A DNA stretch of 19,767 bases from Methanosphaera sp. rholeuAM130 (GTDB taxonomy: Archaea; Methanobacteriota; Methanobacteria; Methanobacteriales; Methanobacteriaceae). Below the pieces are notes generated by a model. The model saw nothing but the letters and a program-made list of their open reading frames with translations, ran no database searches and was not told the DNA's origin. The stretch covers positions 1 through 19,767 of the forward strand of contig MUZY01000192.1 of assembly GCA_003266065.1 (NCBI GenBank), written 5' to 3'. Position 1 is the stretch's first letter; every line of letters starts with the position of its first letter. Positions 1 through 7,531 of this stretch are shown piece after piece. The translations under genes were made by a program, and so were the position numbers.

Positions 1-14
1 ATAAAATTGTGACT

Positions 15-38
15 CCAGAATTAAAACACTAATTCTGG
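15..38. repeat. Perfect 8-bp inverted repeat (hairpin) at window edge
   Basis: CCAGAATT (15-22) and AATTCTGG (31-38) are exact reverse complements separated by an 8-base loop. A hairpin is possible on either strand. No clean T-run follows on either side, so it is not a textbook terminator; it could be an operator or the end of a gene lying to the left. Confidence 0.5.
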
Positions 39-342
39 ACAAACCCATAATGCATTGATGAATGATTCGAAATCCCTATCTTGTGTTTGTTAGTATTTAA
101 TAATTTCTAAAAATTGGTAGATATCTTATGATAATTATTATAATAATCAAAAACTTTTTAAACATTATACATAAAATAAGGTACGAATATAATAATTCAT
201 ATTAAGCATTGAAGTATTTTTGGTATGTATATGTTGCTAATGGATGAATCTGTAATTCAACAGTTATATGATTGAATGTTCAATCAGCTTGTCGGAGTCC
301 AATTTTAAAGAAAAAAAGTATTTGGGGAGATAATGCCACTAT
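39..342. other. Intergenic region downstream of hemA
   Basis: About 300 AT-rich bases with no convincing ORF, tRNA or rRNA. The one structured element is a near-perfect palindrome at 269-286 (TGATTGAA, TG, TTCAATCA), which could be a protein-binding site or a short hairpin. I see nothing else that I can support. Confidence 0.4.
309..320 (-). terminator. T-run terminator after hemA
   Basis: Read on the minus strand, about 25 bases past the hemA stop, the sequence is CTTTTTTTCTTT (a run of seven T at 311-317). Archaeal transcription often ends at such T-runs without a hairpin. It fits the end of the minus-strand gene series. Confidence 0.5.
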
Positions 343-1533
343 TTAATTCTCATTATGGGCAAATAATTTCTTGGCGGATCTTATTGTTTCATCGTCGTTT
401 TCATTGGCCGCCTTTTTAAGATTTTTAATGATGTCAAACATCATCTTGTCAACGATACTGTGGGTTAGCTGGTTTAGTATTTTTACTTCCTTATCGCTTA
501 AATCAAGCATGTTCAACGTTTTATCCAGTTCCTGTTTTCTAATTTTTTCGGCTTCAACGTTAAGTGAAGATAGTATAGGAGAGATTTCCAGCTGCTTAAG
601 TGCATTCTTGAGAAGAATTGTTTCTTCCTCTATGATGGCTTCCGCTTTAACGGCTTCTTCTTCACGTTTTTTCTTGTTTTTATCGGTCACGTATCTCAAA
701 TCGTCTATGTTGTAGAGCTGCACTTTGAGTTCTCTTACGTCGTCATCGATATCCCTTGGGTTGGCAAGATCAAGCATGACCATATTCTCAAGGTGTTCCT
801 GGGGAAGGCCTTCTATCCTTTTCTTGTTAATCAATGTGTGCGGTGCACCCGTTGCACTTATGAGTATGTCTATTTTATGCAGATTTTCATCCATTGATTT
901 GAATCTGATTGCTATACCGTCCAATTCTTTTGCAAGTTGTTGAGCCTTATCAAATGTTCTGTTTGCAACTACTATTGCATTAGTTTCTTTTTCAAGAAGT
1001 GCCTTTGAAACTACCGTTCCCATTTCTCCTGCACCTACGATAAGCACATTTTTGCCCTTGAGGCTTCCGTATTTCTGTTCGATGAGTTCTACCGCTCCGC
1101 TACCAACGGAAACTCCACCCTCATTGATGTGCGTATTCTTTCTTATTGACTGGCCTACATGTATTGCCTTTGTAAACACTTTTTCCAGTTTTGGTCCGAT
1201 AGTACCCTCTTTGATGGCATTTTTACGGGCAGTTTTTATCTGTCCAAGTATCTGATCTTCACCCATTATCATGGATTCGAGTCCTGATGCCAGTCTTAGA
1301 AGGTGATTTATAGCAACGTCATCCTTTTCGACGATAAAGTTGGTCGTCGGTAGGTTGACATCCTCGTCTATAATGAGGTATATTTCATAACGATTGCATG
1401 TTTTAAGAGTAACTTCCTCTTGTATATCCAGTTCTCCATGTAATTTAGAATTCAATTCGTCCAATTTGGAGTATGATTGTTCCATTGTTCCAATATCGGC
1501 GATTTTAAAGTCTATGCGTATATTTAGTAACAT
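343..1533 (-). CDS. hemA: Glutamyl-tRNA reductase
   Basis: Reduces glutamyl-tRNA(Glu) with NADPH to glutamate-1-semialdehyde, the first committed step of C5 tetrapyrrole synthesis; in a methanogen this feeds F430, cobamides and siroheme. The 396 residues show the family order: an N-terminal catalytic domain with TCNRYEIY and the nucleophilic Cys at residue 46, the strongly conserved segment around SGLESMIMGEDQILGQIK (83-100), an NADPH-binding Rossmann motif GAGEMG (167-172), and a helical C-terminal dimerisation domain rich in Lys and Glu. Length is normal. The ATG at 1533 has a good GGGAG ribosome site upstream. It is last in the minus-strand series, 145 bases behind the dehydrogenase gene, and the gap may hold its own promoter. 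Confidence 0.96.
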   Translation of the reverse strand: MLLNIRIDFKIADIGTMEQSYSKLDELNSKLHGELDIQEEVTLKTCNRYEIYLIIDEDVNLPTTNFIVEKDDVAINHLLRLASGLESMIMGEDQILGQIKTARKNAIKEGTIGPKLEKVFTKAIHVGQSIRKNTHINEGGVSVGSGAVELIEQKYGSLKGKNVLIVGAGEMGTVVSKALLEKETNAIVVANRTFDKAQQLAKELDGIAIRFKSMDENLHKIDILISATGAPHTLINKKRIEGLPQEHLENMVMLDLANPRDIDDDVRELKVQLYNIDDLRYVTDKNKKKREEEAVKAEAIIEEETILLKNALKQLEISPILSSLNVEAEKIRKQELDKTLNMLDLSDKEVKILNQLTHSIVDKMMFDIIKNLKKAANENDDETIRSAKKLFAHNEN

Positions 1534-1632
1534 TAATTATCTCCCTTTATAATTAATATGAATAGTCCTTTTTTAATTTTTAGATAACGAACATCAATGA
1601 TTATTGATTATGGTGTGTGTCATCATCTCTTT

Positions 1633-1641
1633 AATTATATT
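1633..1641 (-). promoter_or_regulatory. Possible TATA box for hemA
   Basis: In the 145-base gap before hemA the minus strand reads GAAATATAATTAAAG, an archaeal TATA-like element. It would place the start of transcription about 75 bases before the ATG, which is long. AT-richness makes chance matches common, so this is weak. Confidence 0.25.
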
Positions 1642-1678
1642 TCATCTTTTTAATACTTAAACAATTGTATAAGTCACT

Positions 1679-2308
1679 TTAACTTTTTTCTATAATCTCT
1701 TTAACATATCCTTTCGCTTCTTCGATATTTCCATCCTGAATAAGTTCTCTGACATTTTCGTCTTCGTTGAACTTCAGCATATACTCTTTTCTGTCCTTCT
1801 GTGAGTCCACGTTTTCCTTGAGCAGTTTACGTACATACTCCTGCAGCTGAATATAGTATATGTCCTCGTCGGTTATTATGCTTTGGATTTTCTTTCTAAG
1901 CGTCTTTGCCATAAGAGGGCTTTTTGAACCTGTATATACGGATATTGTCACTCCACCAATATCGAATGTCGACGGAAATATCACATTACTTATGGAAGGA
2001 TTGCTGGAACAGTTTATCAGTTTATCTTTAGCCTTAAGGGCTATCTTCTCATTAAGTTCAACGTCATCTGTTGCAATGACGATAAGATCAGATTCATCAA
2101 TCAAGCAGTCAAGTTTCGCATTGTCATAAAAATGAGCACCCTTTTCAATGAATTGCGATTTAATCTCATCGTCAATGTATTTGGTCACTATATTGACTGT
2201 AGCTTGAGCTTCCAAGAATCTGCGTGCTCTTCTAATTCCAACAGATCCCGTACCTATAATCAGCACATTCTTATCTTTCATGTCTAGATACAATGAGGTT
2301 AATGCCAT
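1679..2308 (-). CDS. Precorrin-2 dehydrogenase (SirC/Met8p N-terminal family)
   Basis: Likely oxidises precorrin-2 to sirohydrochlorin with NAD+, the branch point to siroheme, cobamides and F430. The 209-residue protein is the stand-alone form without a fused methyltransferase. It starts with a Rossmann fold (KNVLIIGTGSVGIRRA, 13-27), has a second strand ending in ATDD (79-82), and carries the family segment FDIGGVTISVYTGSKSP (115-131) near the active site, followed by a helical C-terminal domain. At the place where CysG and Met8p have a catalytic Asp this protein reads NCSSNP (99-104), so Ser or Asn sits there; from memory, stand-alone SirC also lacks that Asp. An AAGGAT ribosome site precedes the ATG. 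Adjacency to hemA supports a tetrapyrrole role. Confidence 0.88.
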   Translation of the reverse strand: MALTSLYLDMKDKNVLIIGTGSVGIRRARRFLEAQATVNIVTKYIDDEIKSQFIEKGAHFYDNAKLDCLIDESDLIVIATDDVELNEKIALKAKDKLINCSSNPSISNVIFPSTFDIGGVTISVYTGSKSPLMAKTLRKKIQSIITDEDIYYIQLQEYVRKLLKENVDSQKDRKEYMLKFNEDENVRELIQDGNIEEAKGYVKEIIEKS

Positions 2309-2356
2309 GGGATATCCTTCTTTAAAAATTGATTAAAAATAAGTATGTGAATGAAA

Positions 2357-2839
2357 TTATAACGTTTTCATTCTTAGATTTCTAATTGTAGCTTTCAAGT
2401 CATTACCCGATGCGTCAAGTTCACTTTTTGCCTCTTCAAAGGATATGTCAAATGTATCGGCTAGCGATTGAATGTCAGCATCCGTATAAGTTGTTTTGTT
2501 TACATTTGAATGTTTCAATATTTCTTCTGCCAATTGCTTTTTGAGAGTCATGTATTCATCGTGGCTAATGCCGTTAGCCTGAAGTTCCATATCCCTTAGA
2601 GGACATGGTTTTGATGCTTTACAGCACCATACAAATGAACCGAAACAGGTACTTGCCCCATGTTTAAGTTTTGTTTTTTCTGCAAAGTTTTGCTTTATGT
2701 TTACAAATTCCTGTGGACTTAATCCAATTTCCTCAAGTTTCATGTGTACAGGACATGGTTTTACCGGTGGACAACAAAATGCTAATCCACGTGCATCTCC
2801 TCCTCTACATACATGAGCTGGTGCATCATCCCATCCCAT
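2357..2839 (-). CDS. Methanogenesis marker 9-type Cys-rich protein with UBA-like tail
   Basis: A 160-residue member of the methanogen-specific marker domain 9 family (COG4008 has been called a predicted metal-binding transcription factor); biochemical function unknown. Eight cysteines are present (11, 22, 23, 29, 65, 72, 73, 79), including the two family motifs FCCPPVKPC (21-29) and WCCKASKPC (71-79). Each motif is followed by a similar helical segment (about 31-55 and 81-105), so the core is an internal duplication, probably binding metal or an Fe-S cluster. Residues 118-160 resemble the UBA domain of archaeal nascent-polypeptide-associated complex (start YTDADIQSLADTF), joined by a polar linker. 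The start has a GGAGTGAT ribosome site. It lies 69 bases behind a nifR3-like TIM-barrel gene; in some methanogens these two modules are one protein. Confidence 0.85.
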   Translation of the reverse strand: MGWDDAPAHVCRGGDARGLAFCCPPVKPCPVHMKLEEIGLSPQEFVNIKQNFAEKTKLKHGASTCFGSFVWCCKASKPCPLRDMELQANGISHDEYMTLKKQLAEEILKHSNVNKTTYTDADIQSLADTFDISFEEAKSELDASGNDLKATIRNLRMKTL

Positions 2840-2908
2840 TTATATCACTCCTTAGTGTCCATGTTTTTTTCTATTAATTATTTGTTTTGTTGAATATCCA
2901 TATTATAG

Positions 2909-3640
2909 TTATTGAAATATATGTGAAATGTCTCCATCCAATGCCGCACGTGCTACTGACACGCTGCTTGCACCATAATCCAACATTTTCTGATATCTTT
3001 CGTGGCTGGTTATGCAATTGTTTGCAATTACATGTATATTGGTAATTGAGGCTATCCTGTTAATGATTTCATAGTCCGGTTCATCTACACCGGGATTAAA
3101 TGCATCTACATGCAAATATTTAACGGGATAACTTTCTATTGATTCGACTATCTTTAATGTATCAACGCCTTCAACGTTTGCCCGTATTTTAACGCTGATG
3201 TCGAAGGTAGTATTTTCGCATAGTGCTTCAACCATTTCAAGCAAGGTCTTTTCATCCTTTAAGAGGGCCTGACCGGCACCTGCCTCCTGTGTAGCTTTCT
3301 GTCTGCAGTGTGCATTTATCTCGGCTATGTCCAGCTGTGTGTTTTTATATATTGCCTTGAAAGAATCTGCACTAACGGCTCGTAGATTGGCCGAGATTTT
3401 ACCTTTCCAATTGGGATTATATTCCTTAATTATGTTTATCTGTTCATCGATATCTTCAGATAAGTGATGTGGACAGGTTATAAATTCCTGCCTGTCGTCT
3501 ATTGAGTTCTGCAGTCCTGCCTTAAACGTTTCCAGATCAATATTATATCCGCCAAGCGTTATGATATCCACATTCTGTTTTGTGAACTTTTTACAGAATT
3601 CACCATCATTGATTCCTGCCATTGCCGATAATACATTCAT
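2909..3640 (-). CDS. Archaeal nifR3-related TIM-barrel protein
   Basis: A 243-residue putative flavin-type TIM barrel related to tRNA-dihydrouridine synthases and dihydroorotate dehydrogenases (archaeal nifR3-related family). Visible landmarks are LSAMAGINDGEFC at the N-terminus, EINAHCRQKA (about 88-97) in place of the Dus NxGCP-type loop, VKIRANVEG for the phosphate/flavin strand, and a C-terminal strand ending in NNCITS followed by GASSVSVARAALDGD. The classical tRNA-binding C-terminal domain of Dus is absent, so tRNA modification is not certain. A GGTGA ribosome site precedes the ATG. A gap of 236 bases separates it from gch3 upstream, so it probably has its own promoter. It is followed closely by the marker 9 gene; the pair likely works together. 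Confidence 0.82.
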   Translation of the reverse strand: MNVLSAMAGINDGEFCKKFTKQNVDIITLGGYNIDLETFKAGLQNSIDDRQEFITCPHHLSEDIDEQINIIKEYNPNWKGKISANLRAVSADSFKAIYKNTQLDIAEINAHCRQKATQEAGAGQALLKDEKTLLEMVEALCENTTFDISVKIRANVEGVDTLKIVESIESYPVKYLHVDAFNPGVDEPDYEIINRIASITNIHVIANNCITSHERYQKMLDYGASSVSVARAALDGDISHIFQ

Positions 3641-3876
3641 TGTGATTCACCAATATATCATTAATATTCATTAATATGTATAGTAATTAATAAGTACTTT
3701 GACGGTTTTTCATAAAAAAATATTTGATTGGTGGTTAATTTGATTTGATGTTTAATCATTCCTAAATTTCCAATGATTCAAATAAAGGGATTTCTTATTT
3801 AAAAAAGTAATTTGATTGGTACTCTATTCGTTTAACCAGATTTTTATTCATATAAATATTTTGGAAGCGTTGTTAT

Positions 3877-4638
3877 TTAGTCTAAATCGCTTAGCAATAG
3901 TACTGAATCACTGGTTTTTTCGGCTCTTATATCTTCTAGTCCAATATCGGCTAAATCAGCAGCACGACCTGGACTTTTAGCCAGTCCTATCCCTGCTTTA
4001 AGTTTCACATTTGTCTTTTTATCAACTTTTCGTAGTATTTGCCTTAGTTTATCCGGGTCAATATCATTTGATGGGGCCATATAATTGTCTCCACCGATGA
4101 AGAAGCATAAGGCATTCTCATTTTTAAGTTCTAGCATTAACTCATATAATACCTGATATACCTTAATTGAGGTATCGTATGCACTTTCAATGTCGGTAAG
4201 CGTATTTGTTATGTCGTTAATGTCTATATGTGCAATTTGCACAAGGCTATCATTTTCATCTGCCAACGAATCGATATTAAGAACTTCAACTCTATCTGAT
4301 GATTGTGCTCCTCCACCTTTTTGAATCATTTTTGTAGCAATTTCCTGGGCTTCATATGCGGTTTTTGCACATCCTACTCCCATGCTGACGGTTACAGGGT
4401 ATCTGTTTCTTATTGAATCCTGTATCCGTTTATGATCTTCATAATCCATCCCATTGCTTATGGCTATCAGGTTATCAAATCGGTTGAAGAAAACTATTGC
4501 ATTGTGAGCTCCGAATTCACGTTCTAAATCTCCATATAATCTTGACTGGAGCGTCTGTAAATCAGGCTCAAATCTAGGTCCAGGAGTCACGGTCCATGGC
4601 CCGTAATTGTCTATTTGAATTAGTGTTATCTGTATCAT
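3877..4638 (-). CDS. gch3: GTP cyclohydrolase III (archaeal)
   Basis: Hydrolyses GTP to a formylaminopyrimidine (FAPy) ribonucleotide, the archaeal first step towards riboflavin and the deazaflavin Fo of F420; homologous to MJ0145 of Methanocaldococcus. The 253 residues start with the family signature IQITLIQIDNYGPWTVTPGP and show two related halves: VTVSMGVGCAKTAYEAQ (about 81-97) and KLKAGIGLAKSPGRAADLA near the end. Between them lies CFFIGGDNYMAPSND, the GGDN metal/nucleotide-binding segment of this GGDEF-like fold. Length matches the family. The ATG has AGTGATG just upstream. It lies 38 bases behind cofD, so an F420/flavin operon cofE-cofD-gch3 is likely. Confidence 0.92.
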   Translation of the reverse strand: MIQITLIQIDNYGPWTVTPGPRFEPDLQTLQSRLYGDLEREFGAHNAIVFFNRFDNLIAISNGMDYEDHKRIQDSIRNRYPVTVSMGVGCAKTAYEAQEIATKMIQKGGGAQSSDRVEVLNIDSLADENDSLVQIAHIDINDITNTLTDIESAYDTSIKVYQVLYELMLELKNENALCFFIGGDNYMAPSNDIDPDKLRQILRKVDKKTNVKLKAGIGLAKSPGRAADLADIGLEDIRAEKTSDSVLLLSDLD

Positions 4639-4676
4639 TTCATCACTTAAAAAATTATTATTATTAATCCCATAAT

Positions 4677-5579
4677 TTATACTCTTTCAATAATTTTTCT
4701 ACTTAAGTTTATCTTATCGTTCATGTTCTTTAATATTATATTCTCTATTGAAACTTTTGGTATAAATTCTTCTATACTATCTTTATATTTTTCATCATTA
4801 GTATTTATTATGTAATGGTCGAGGAAATCTTTGTACATTTTGGATACTCCCCTGCAGTTAATCTCCATATTCTTCGCTTTCATGAACTTTGCAGCAGGAC
4901 CGCTTACGGCATTTTCACCCACAAGAGGGGATATGCTTGTAACATGGATTTTTTTCAAAGCTTTTTCAACGCCTTTCATGGAAATAATCGGATTTATGGA
5001 TGTAATTGGATTTGACGGACCAATTATTACCTCATCCGCATTTTCTATACTTTCTATCACATGTGTCGAGGCTTCAACCGTGTTATATTGGATGTCTTTA
5101 ACTTCCGGTTTTGACTGATGTTTAATTAAAAATTCATGGAAAGACATGACTCCTTCGTCTGTATATATTTTTACCGTACTTTGTTGGTTACTCATTGGAA
5201 TTACATTGCTGGTTATACCCATATTTTTGCACTGTATTCTGACGGCTTCCTCCAGCGAATATTCTTTCAAAAGCAACGTCTTCTGTATCTTCAATGCACG
5301 ATCCTTGTCACCAATTCTAAGTTCCTCTTCGAAACCCAATTCTTTGAGCGTTTGATGCGTATAAAAAGTATCGTCCCTTCTTCCGTACCATGTATCCTCG
5401 TTAATCAAATCCGCAAGGGTATACATTACGGTATCGATATCCGCCGATACATAAACGCCACTGAAATAATCATTTTCCAGCGTATTTACAATTACGGTTA
5501 ACTCTTCCGGTTCAACTACCTCTTTTAGTCCCTGAAGTAGTTTTGGAGTACCTGTTCCACCAGACAATACGCAAATCAT
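4677..5579 (-). CDS. cofD: 2-phospho-L-lactate transferase (F420 synthesis)
   Basis: Transfers the phospholactyl group from lactyl-2-diphospho-5'-guanosine to Fo, giving F420-0. The N-terminus ICVLSGGTGTPKLLQGL is the family's nucleotide-binding loop; NDYFSGVYVSADIDTVMYTL (about 36-55) supplies the metal- and Fo-binding segment, and IGPSNPITSINPI (about 187-199) the second phosphate-binding stretch. I chose the internal ATG at 5579 (300 residues) rather than the one at 5600 (307): homologues start just before the SGGTGTPK strand, and an AGGTAGGA ribosome site sits right before 5579. This start lies 7 bases after the cofE stop, and that ribosome site is embedded in the end of cofE, suggesting coupled translation. 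Confidence 0.94.
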   Translation of the reverse strand: MICVLSGGTGTPKLLQGLKEVVEPEELTVIVNTLENDYFSGVYVSADIDTVMYTLADLINEDTWYGRRDDTFYTHQTLKELGFEEELRIGDKDRALKIQKTLLLKEYSLEEAVRIQCKNMGITSNVIPMSNQQSTVKIYTDEGVMSFHEFLIKHQSKPEVKDIQYNTVEASTHVIESIENADEVIIGPSNPITSINPIISMKGVEKALKKIHVTSISPLVGENAVSGPAAKFMKAKNMEINCRGVSKMYKDFLDHYIINTNDEKYKDSIEEFIPKVSIENIILKNMNDKINLSRKIIERV

Positions 5580-5586
5580 AAAAATC

Positions 5587-6351
5587 CTACCTGAATGCAT
5601 CCATACTTTTATCTCTTATAATCTCATCTATTGAGGATTCGTCAATCGAACACTTCGAAAATGCACTGTCGTATCCTCTAATCAATACGAGACATATTCC
5701 ATTATCACTTTGACCCATTAGAAGACTTGCAGCAGATGCCAATTCATCTGACGTAGCTTCAATAGTGCTCTGCAATTCCTGGTTATACAGGTCATAACAT
5801 CCCCTGAAGTCGGTGCATGGATGTATGCCGCTTACTCCAATGGCAACTCCTATGGCACCTACACGCCATGCCCTGCCCTGTGTATCTGAGATGATTACTG
5901 CAATGTCGCAGTCGTATTTCTCGTCTAAAAATCCTTTGATTTCCTGTGCCGATTTATCGGGATTTACCGGCAGGGGGGTTACATAACCTTCCCTACAGTT
6001 GCTGTTGTCAATTCCACTATTTGCACATATAAAACCGTGTTTAGTTTCGGTAATTATCAATCCTTCCTGGCATCTTAGTATATCATTGGAGTTATCAAGT
6101 ATTATCTGACATAATTTGGCGTCTTTACTGCTTAGTTTAGACATTTCAACAGCTTCTTCTGTTACTTCAACGTCGTCCACCTTTATGATATTTCCTTCAG
6201 CCTTGCTGACAACAGTTTCTGCCAGAACCAATACGTCGTTATCTTGCAATTTAATGTCATTGTCTTCTAAGGAGTTATATATGATTTCGGATAGATTGTC
6301 ATTTTCTTCTATCAGTGGAATGTTTTTAATCGGAATTAATTCTATACTCAT
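5587..6351 (-). CDS. cofE: Coenzyme F420-0:L-glutamate ligase
   Basis: GTP-dependent enzyme adding one or more gamma-linked glutamates to F420-0, giving the mature cofactor. Landmarks are SIELIPIKNIPLIEENDNL at the N-terminus, LAETVVSKAEG (about 44-54), CANSGIDNSNCREG for the substrate/GTP site, and AVIISDTQGRAWRVGAIGVAIGVSG (about 152-176), with metal-binding Asp in SDTQGR. It ends with LASAASLLMGQSDNG, typical of the family. I prefer the ATG at 6351 (254 residues): it aligns with homologues and has GTGAT just upstream, while the ATG at 6396 would add 15 residues and has no ribosome site. The gap to purO upstream contains a T8 run, so cofE may have its own promoter. Confidence 0.93.
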   Translation of the reverse strand: MSIELIPIKNIPLIEENDNLSEIIYNSLEDNDIKLQDNDVLVLAETVVSKAEGNIIKVDDVEVTEEAVEMSKLSSKDAKLCQIILDNSNDILRCQEGLIITETKHGFICANSGIDNSNCREGYVTPLPVNPDKSAQEIKGFLDEKYDCDIAVIISDTQGRAWRVGAIGVAIGVSGIHPCTDFRGCYDLYNQELQSTIEATSDELASAASLLMGQSDNGICLVLIRGYDSAFSKCSIDESSIDEIIRDKSMDAFR

Positions 6352-6440
6352 ATTATCACAGTTAACATAATTATTTACGGTTGATTTCTTAGTCATATTT
6401 TGAAAAAGATTCTTATTCTAAATAAAATAGTTGTAATTTT

Positions 6441-6448
6441 AAAAAAAA
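6441..6448 (-). terminator. T8 terminator after purO
   Basis: On the minus strand, 20 bases beyond the purO stop, there is an uninterrupted run of eight T. This fits an archaeal oligo-T terminator separating the exbBD-purO unit from cofE-cofD-gch3. Some read-through is possible. Confidence 0.4.
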
Positions 6449-6467
6449 TATTTTGGGTGGGGGTTAT

Positions 6468-7085
6468 TTATTCTACCGGGTTTTTATAACTAATTTCCCA
6501 GTCGTCATCTTTAATGAATGCTGCACAGCTGGTTACAGGATTTGTAAATTCGCTGAAAGCTCCTTTTCCAAATATGTATTCGCATGCTTCCTGTGCATCG
6601 GCTGCCTCATATTCAACGCTTCTTGGTGAGTTATGTTCATAGGTAGAGACGTAGTATGCCTCATTAGGGTTTACCTTAATTACCTCTAGGCTACTGTCTG
6701 TTACGATACCTATAAATCCATTTCCGTCTTTGTTTATTGCAGCCCCTATACGTGGCGTGTTGTAATCATCCTTTTCATAGTCCATGGTTAGAAGGCTGTA
6801 TGCCAGACTGTCCCTCAGATTCATTCCTTCCCTTATTTTACCTGCAATGATGTCCGTGTGTGAACCGTTTGTTATGACGCATACGTCATCAACGATGTCA
6901 ATACAGTTATAACTGATATACGGGTTTTTATAAATGTCTGACTCTGAACCTTTTGTAGGTACGATTGCTACATTATTATCATTAACTACTGATTTACGGT
7001 TTGGAAATGATCTGCTTGATACACGGTATGATGCATAAGTTCCATTTTCATTACTTCCAATTGATATAATTCTTCCAAGATACAT
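6468..7085 (-). CDS. purO: IMP cyclohydrolase, archaeal PurO type
   Basis: Closes the ring of FAICAR to IMP, the last step of archaeal purine synthesis, replacing the cyclohydrolase half of bacterial PurH. The 205 residues match the compact Ntn-hydrolase-like PurO family in length. The N-terminus MYLGRIISIGSNENGTYASYRVSSRSFPNR is diagnostic, followed by YKNPYISYNCID (about 52-63) and VITNGSHTD (about 71-79). DDYNTPRIGAAI and the YYVSTYEHNSPRSVEYEA segment complete the active site. AAGGAG lies upstream of the ATG. It follows exbD by 24 bases and is probably transcribed with it. IMP leads to GTP, the substrate of the nearby GTP cyclohydrolase III and CofE. Confidence 0.94.
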   Translation of the reverse strand: MYLGRIISIGSNENGTYASYRVSSRSFPNRKSVVNDNNVAIVPTKGSESDIYKNPYISYNCIDIVDDVCVITNGSHTDIIAGKIREGMNLRDSLAYSLLTMDYEKDDYNTPRIGAAINKDGNGFIGIVTDSSLEVIKVNPNEAYYVSTYEHNSPRSVEYEAADAQEACEYIFGKGAFSEFTNPVTSCAAFIKDDDWEISYKNPVE

Positions 7086-7109
7086 ATCTAATCAACTCCT
7101 TAATTACTA

Positions 7110-7520
7110 TTATCCACTTGACGTGGATGGCGCTCGCACCGCTATGTCTTCCAATTCCGCAGGCGAGGTTATTGTTATCGATCCGGTTTTCGAATCCAAT
7201 ACTATTTGACCTTCATCCATTACTCTTGTATGTACTGCTATAGCACCGCTTCTTATATACTCTGATTTGTCAACTCCGTTAACCGTAACCTTGTGCAGTC
7301 CGTTTAGGGGCATCAGATAATACTCTGACGTTCCTGACTGGCTGGTAGGCTTTGCAGATATCTGTTCCGGAGTATGATTTTGATCCAGTGACGGCTGTTG
7401 GCTAATCATCACCAATAGGAATATCATTATTGTAAAAATAACATCTAATAATGGTACAAGATTAATGTTAGGCGTTTTCTGGTCAATCTTATTTTTGAAC
7501 CTCTTCGTATCTATACTCAT
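7110..7520 (-). CDS. ExbD/TolR-type proton-channel subunit
   Basis: A 136-residue protein with a short cytoplasmic N-terminus, one membrane helix (about 20-40, NLVPLLDVIFTIMIFLLVMI) and an outside domain. The Asp at residue 26 in the helix is the conserved proton-carrying residue of ExbD/TolR. The outside domain (about 60-130) has a beta-alpha pattern like other ExbD proteins. The end is rich in Ser, Thr and Gly (PSTSSG). It starts 11 bases after the ExbB-like gene with its own AAGGTGA site and must form a complex with that protein. What the complex drives in a cell without an outer membrane or TonB is unknown. It contains the only GCGC site I found in the window (7130-7133). Confidence 0.87.
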   Translation of the reverse strand: MSIDTKRFKNKIDQKTPNINLVPLLDVIFTIMIFLLVMISQQPSLDQNHTPEQISAKPTSQSGTSEYYLMPLNGLHKVTVNGVDKSEYIRSGAIAVHTRVMDEGQIVLDSKTGSITITSPAELEDIAVRAPSTSSG

Positions 7521-7531
7521 TAATGTTCACC

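Noticed and set aside
39..342. Possible tRNA (TTCGAAATCC-like word near 66-76)
   Set aside because: The word resembles a T-loop, but no acceptor stem, D-arm or anticodon arm can be fitted around it.
371..943. Plus-strand frames opposite hemA
   Set aside because: Ser- and Leu-rich shadows of the hemA codons, without ribosome sites.
3720..3820. Repeated TTTGATTGGT (two copies, about 90 bases apart) before the TIM-barrel gene
   Set aside because: Only two short copies, no dyad, and spacing that does not fit an operator pair; probably chance.
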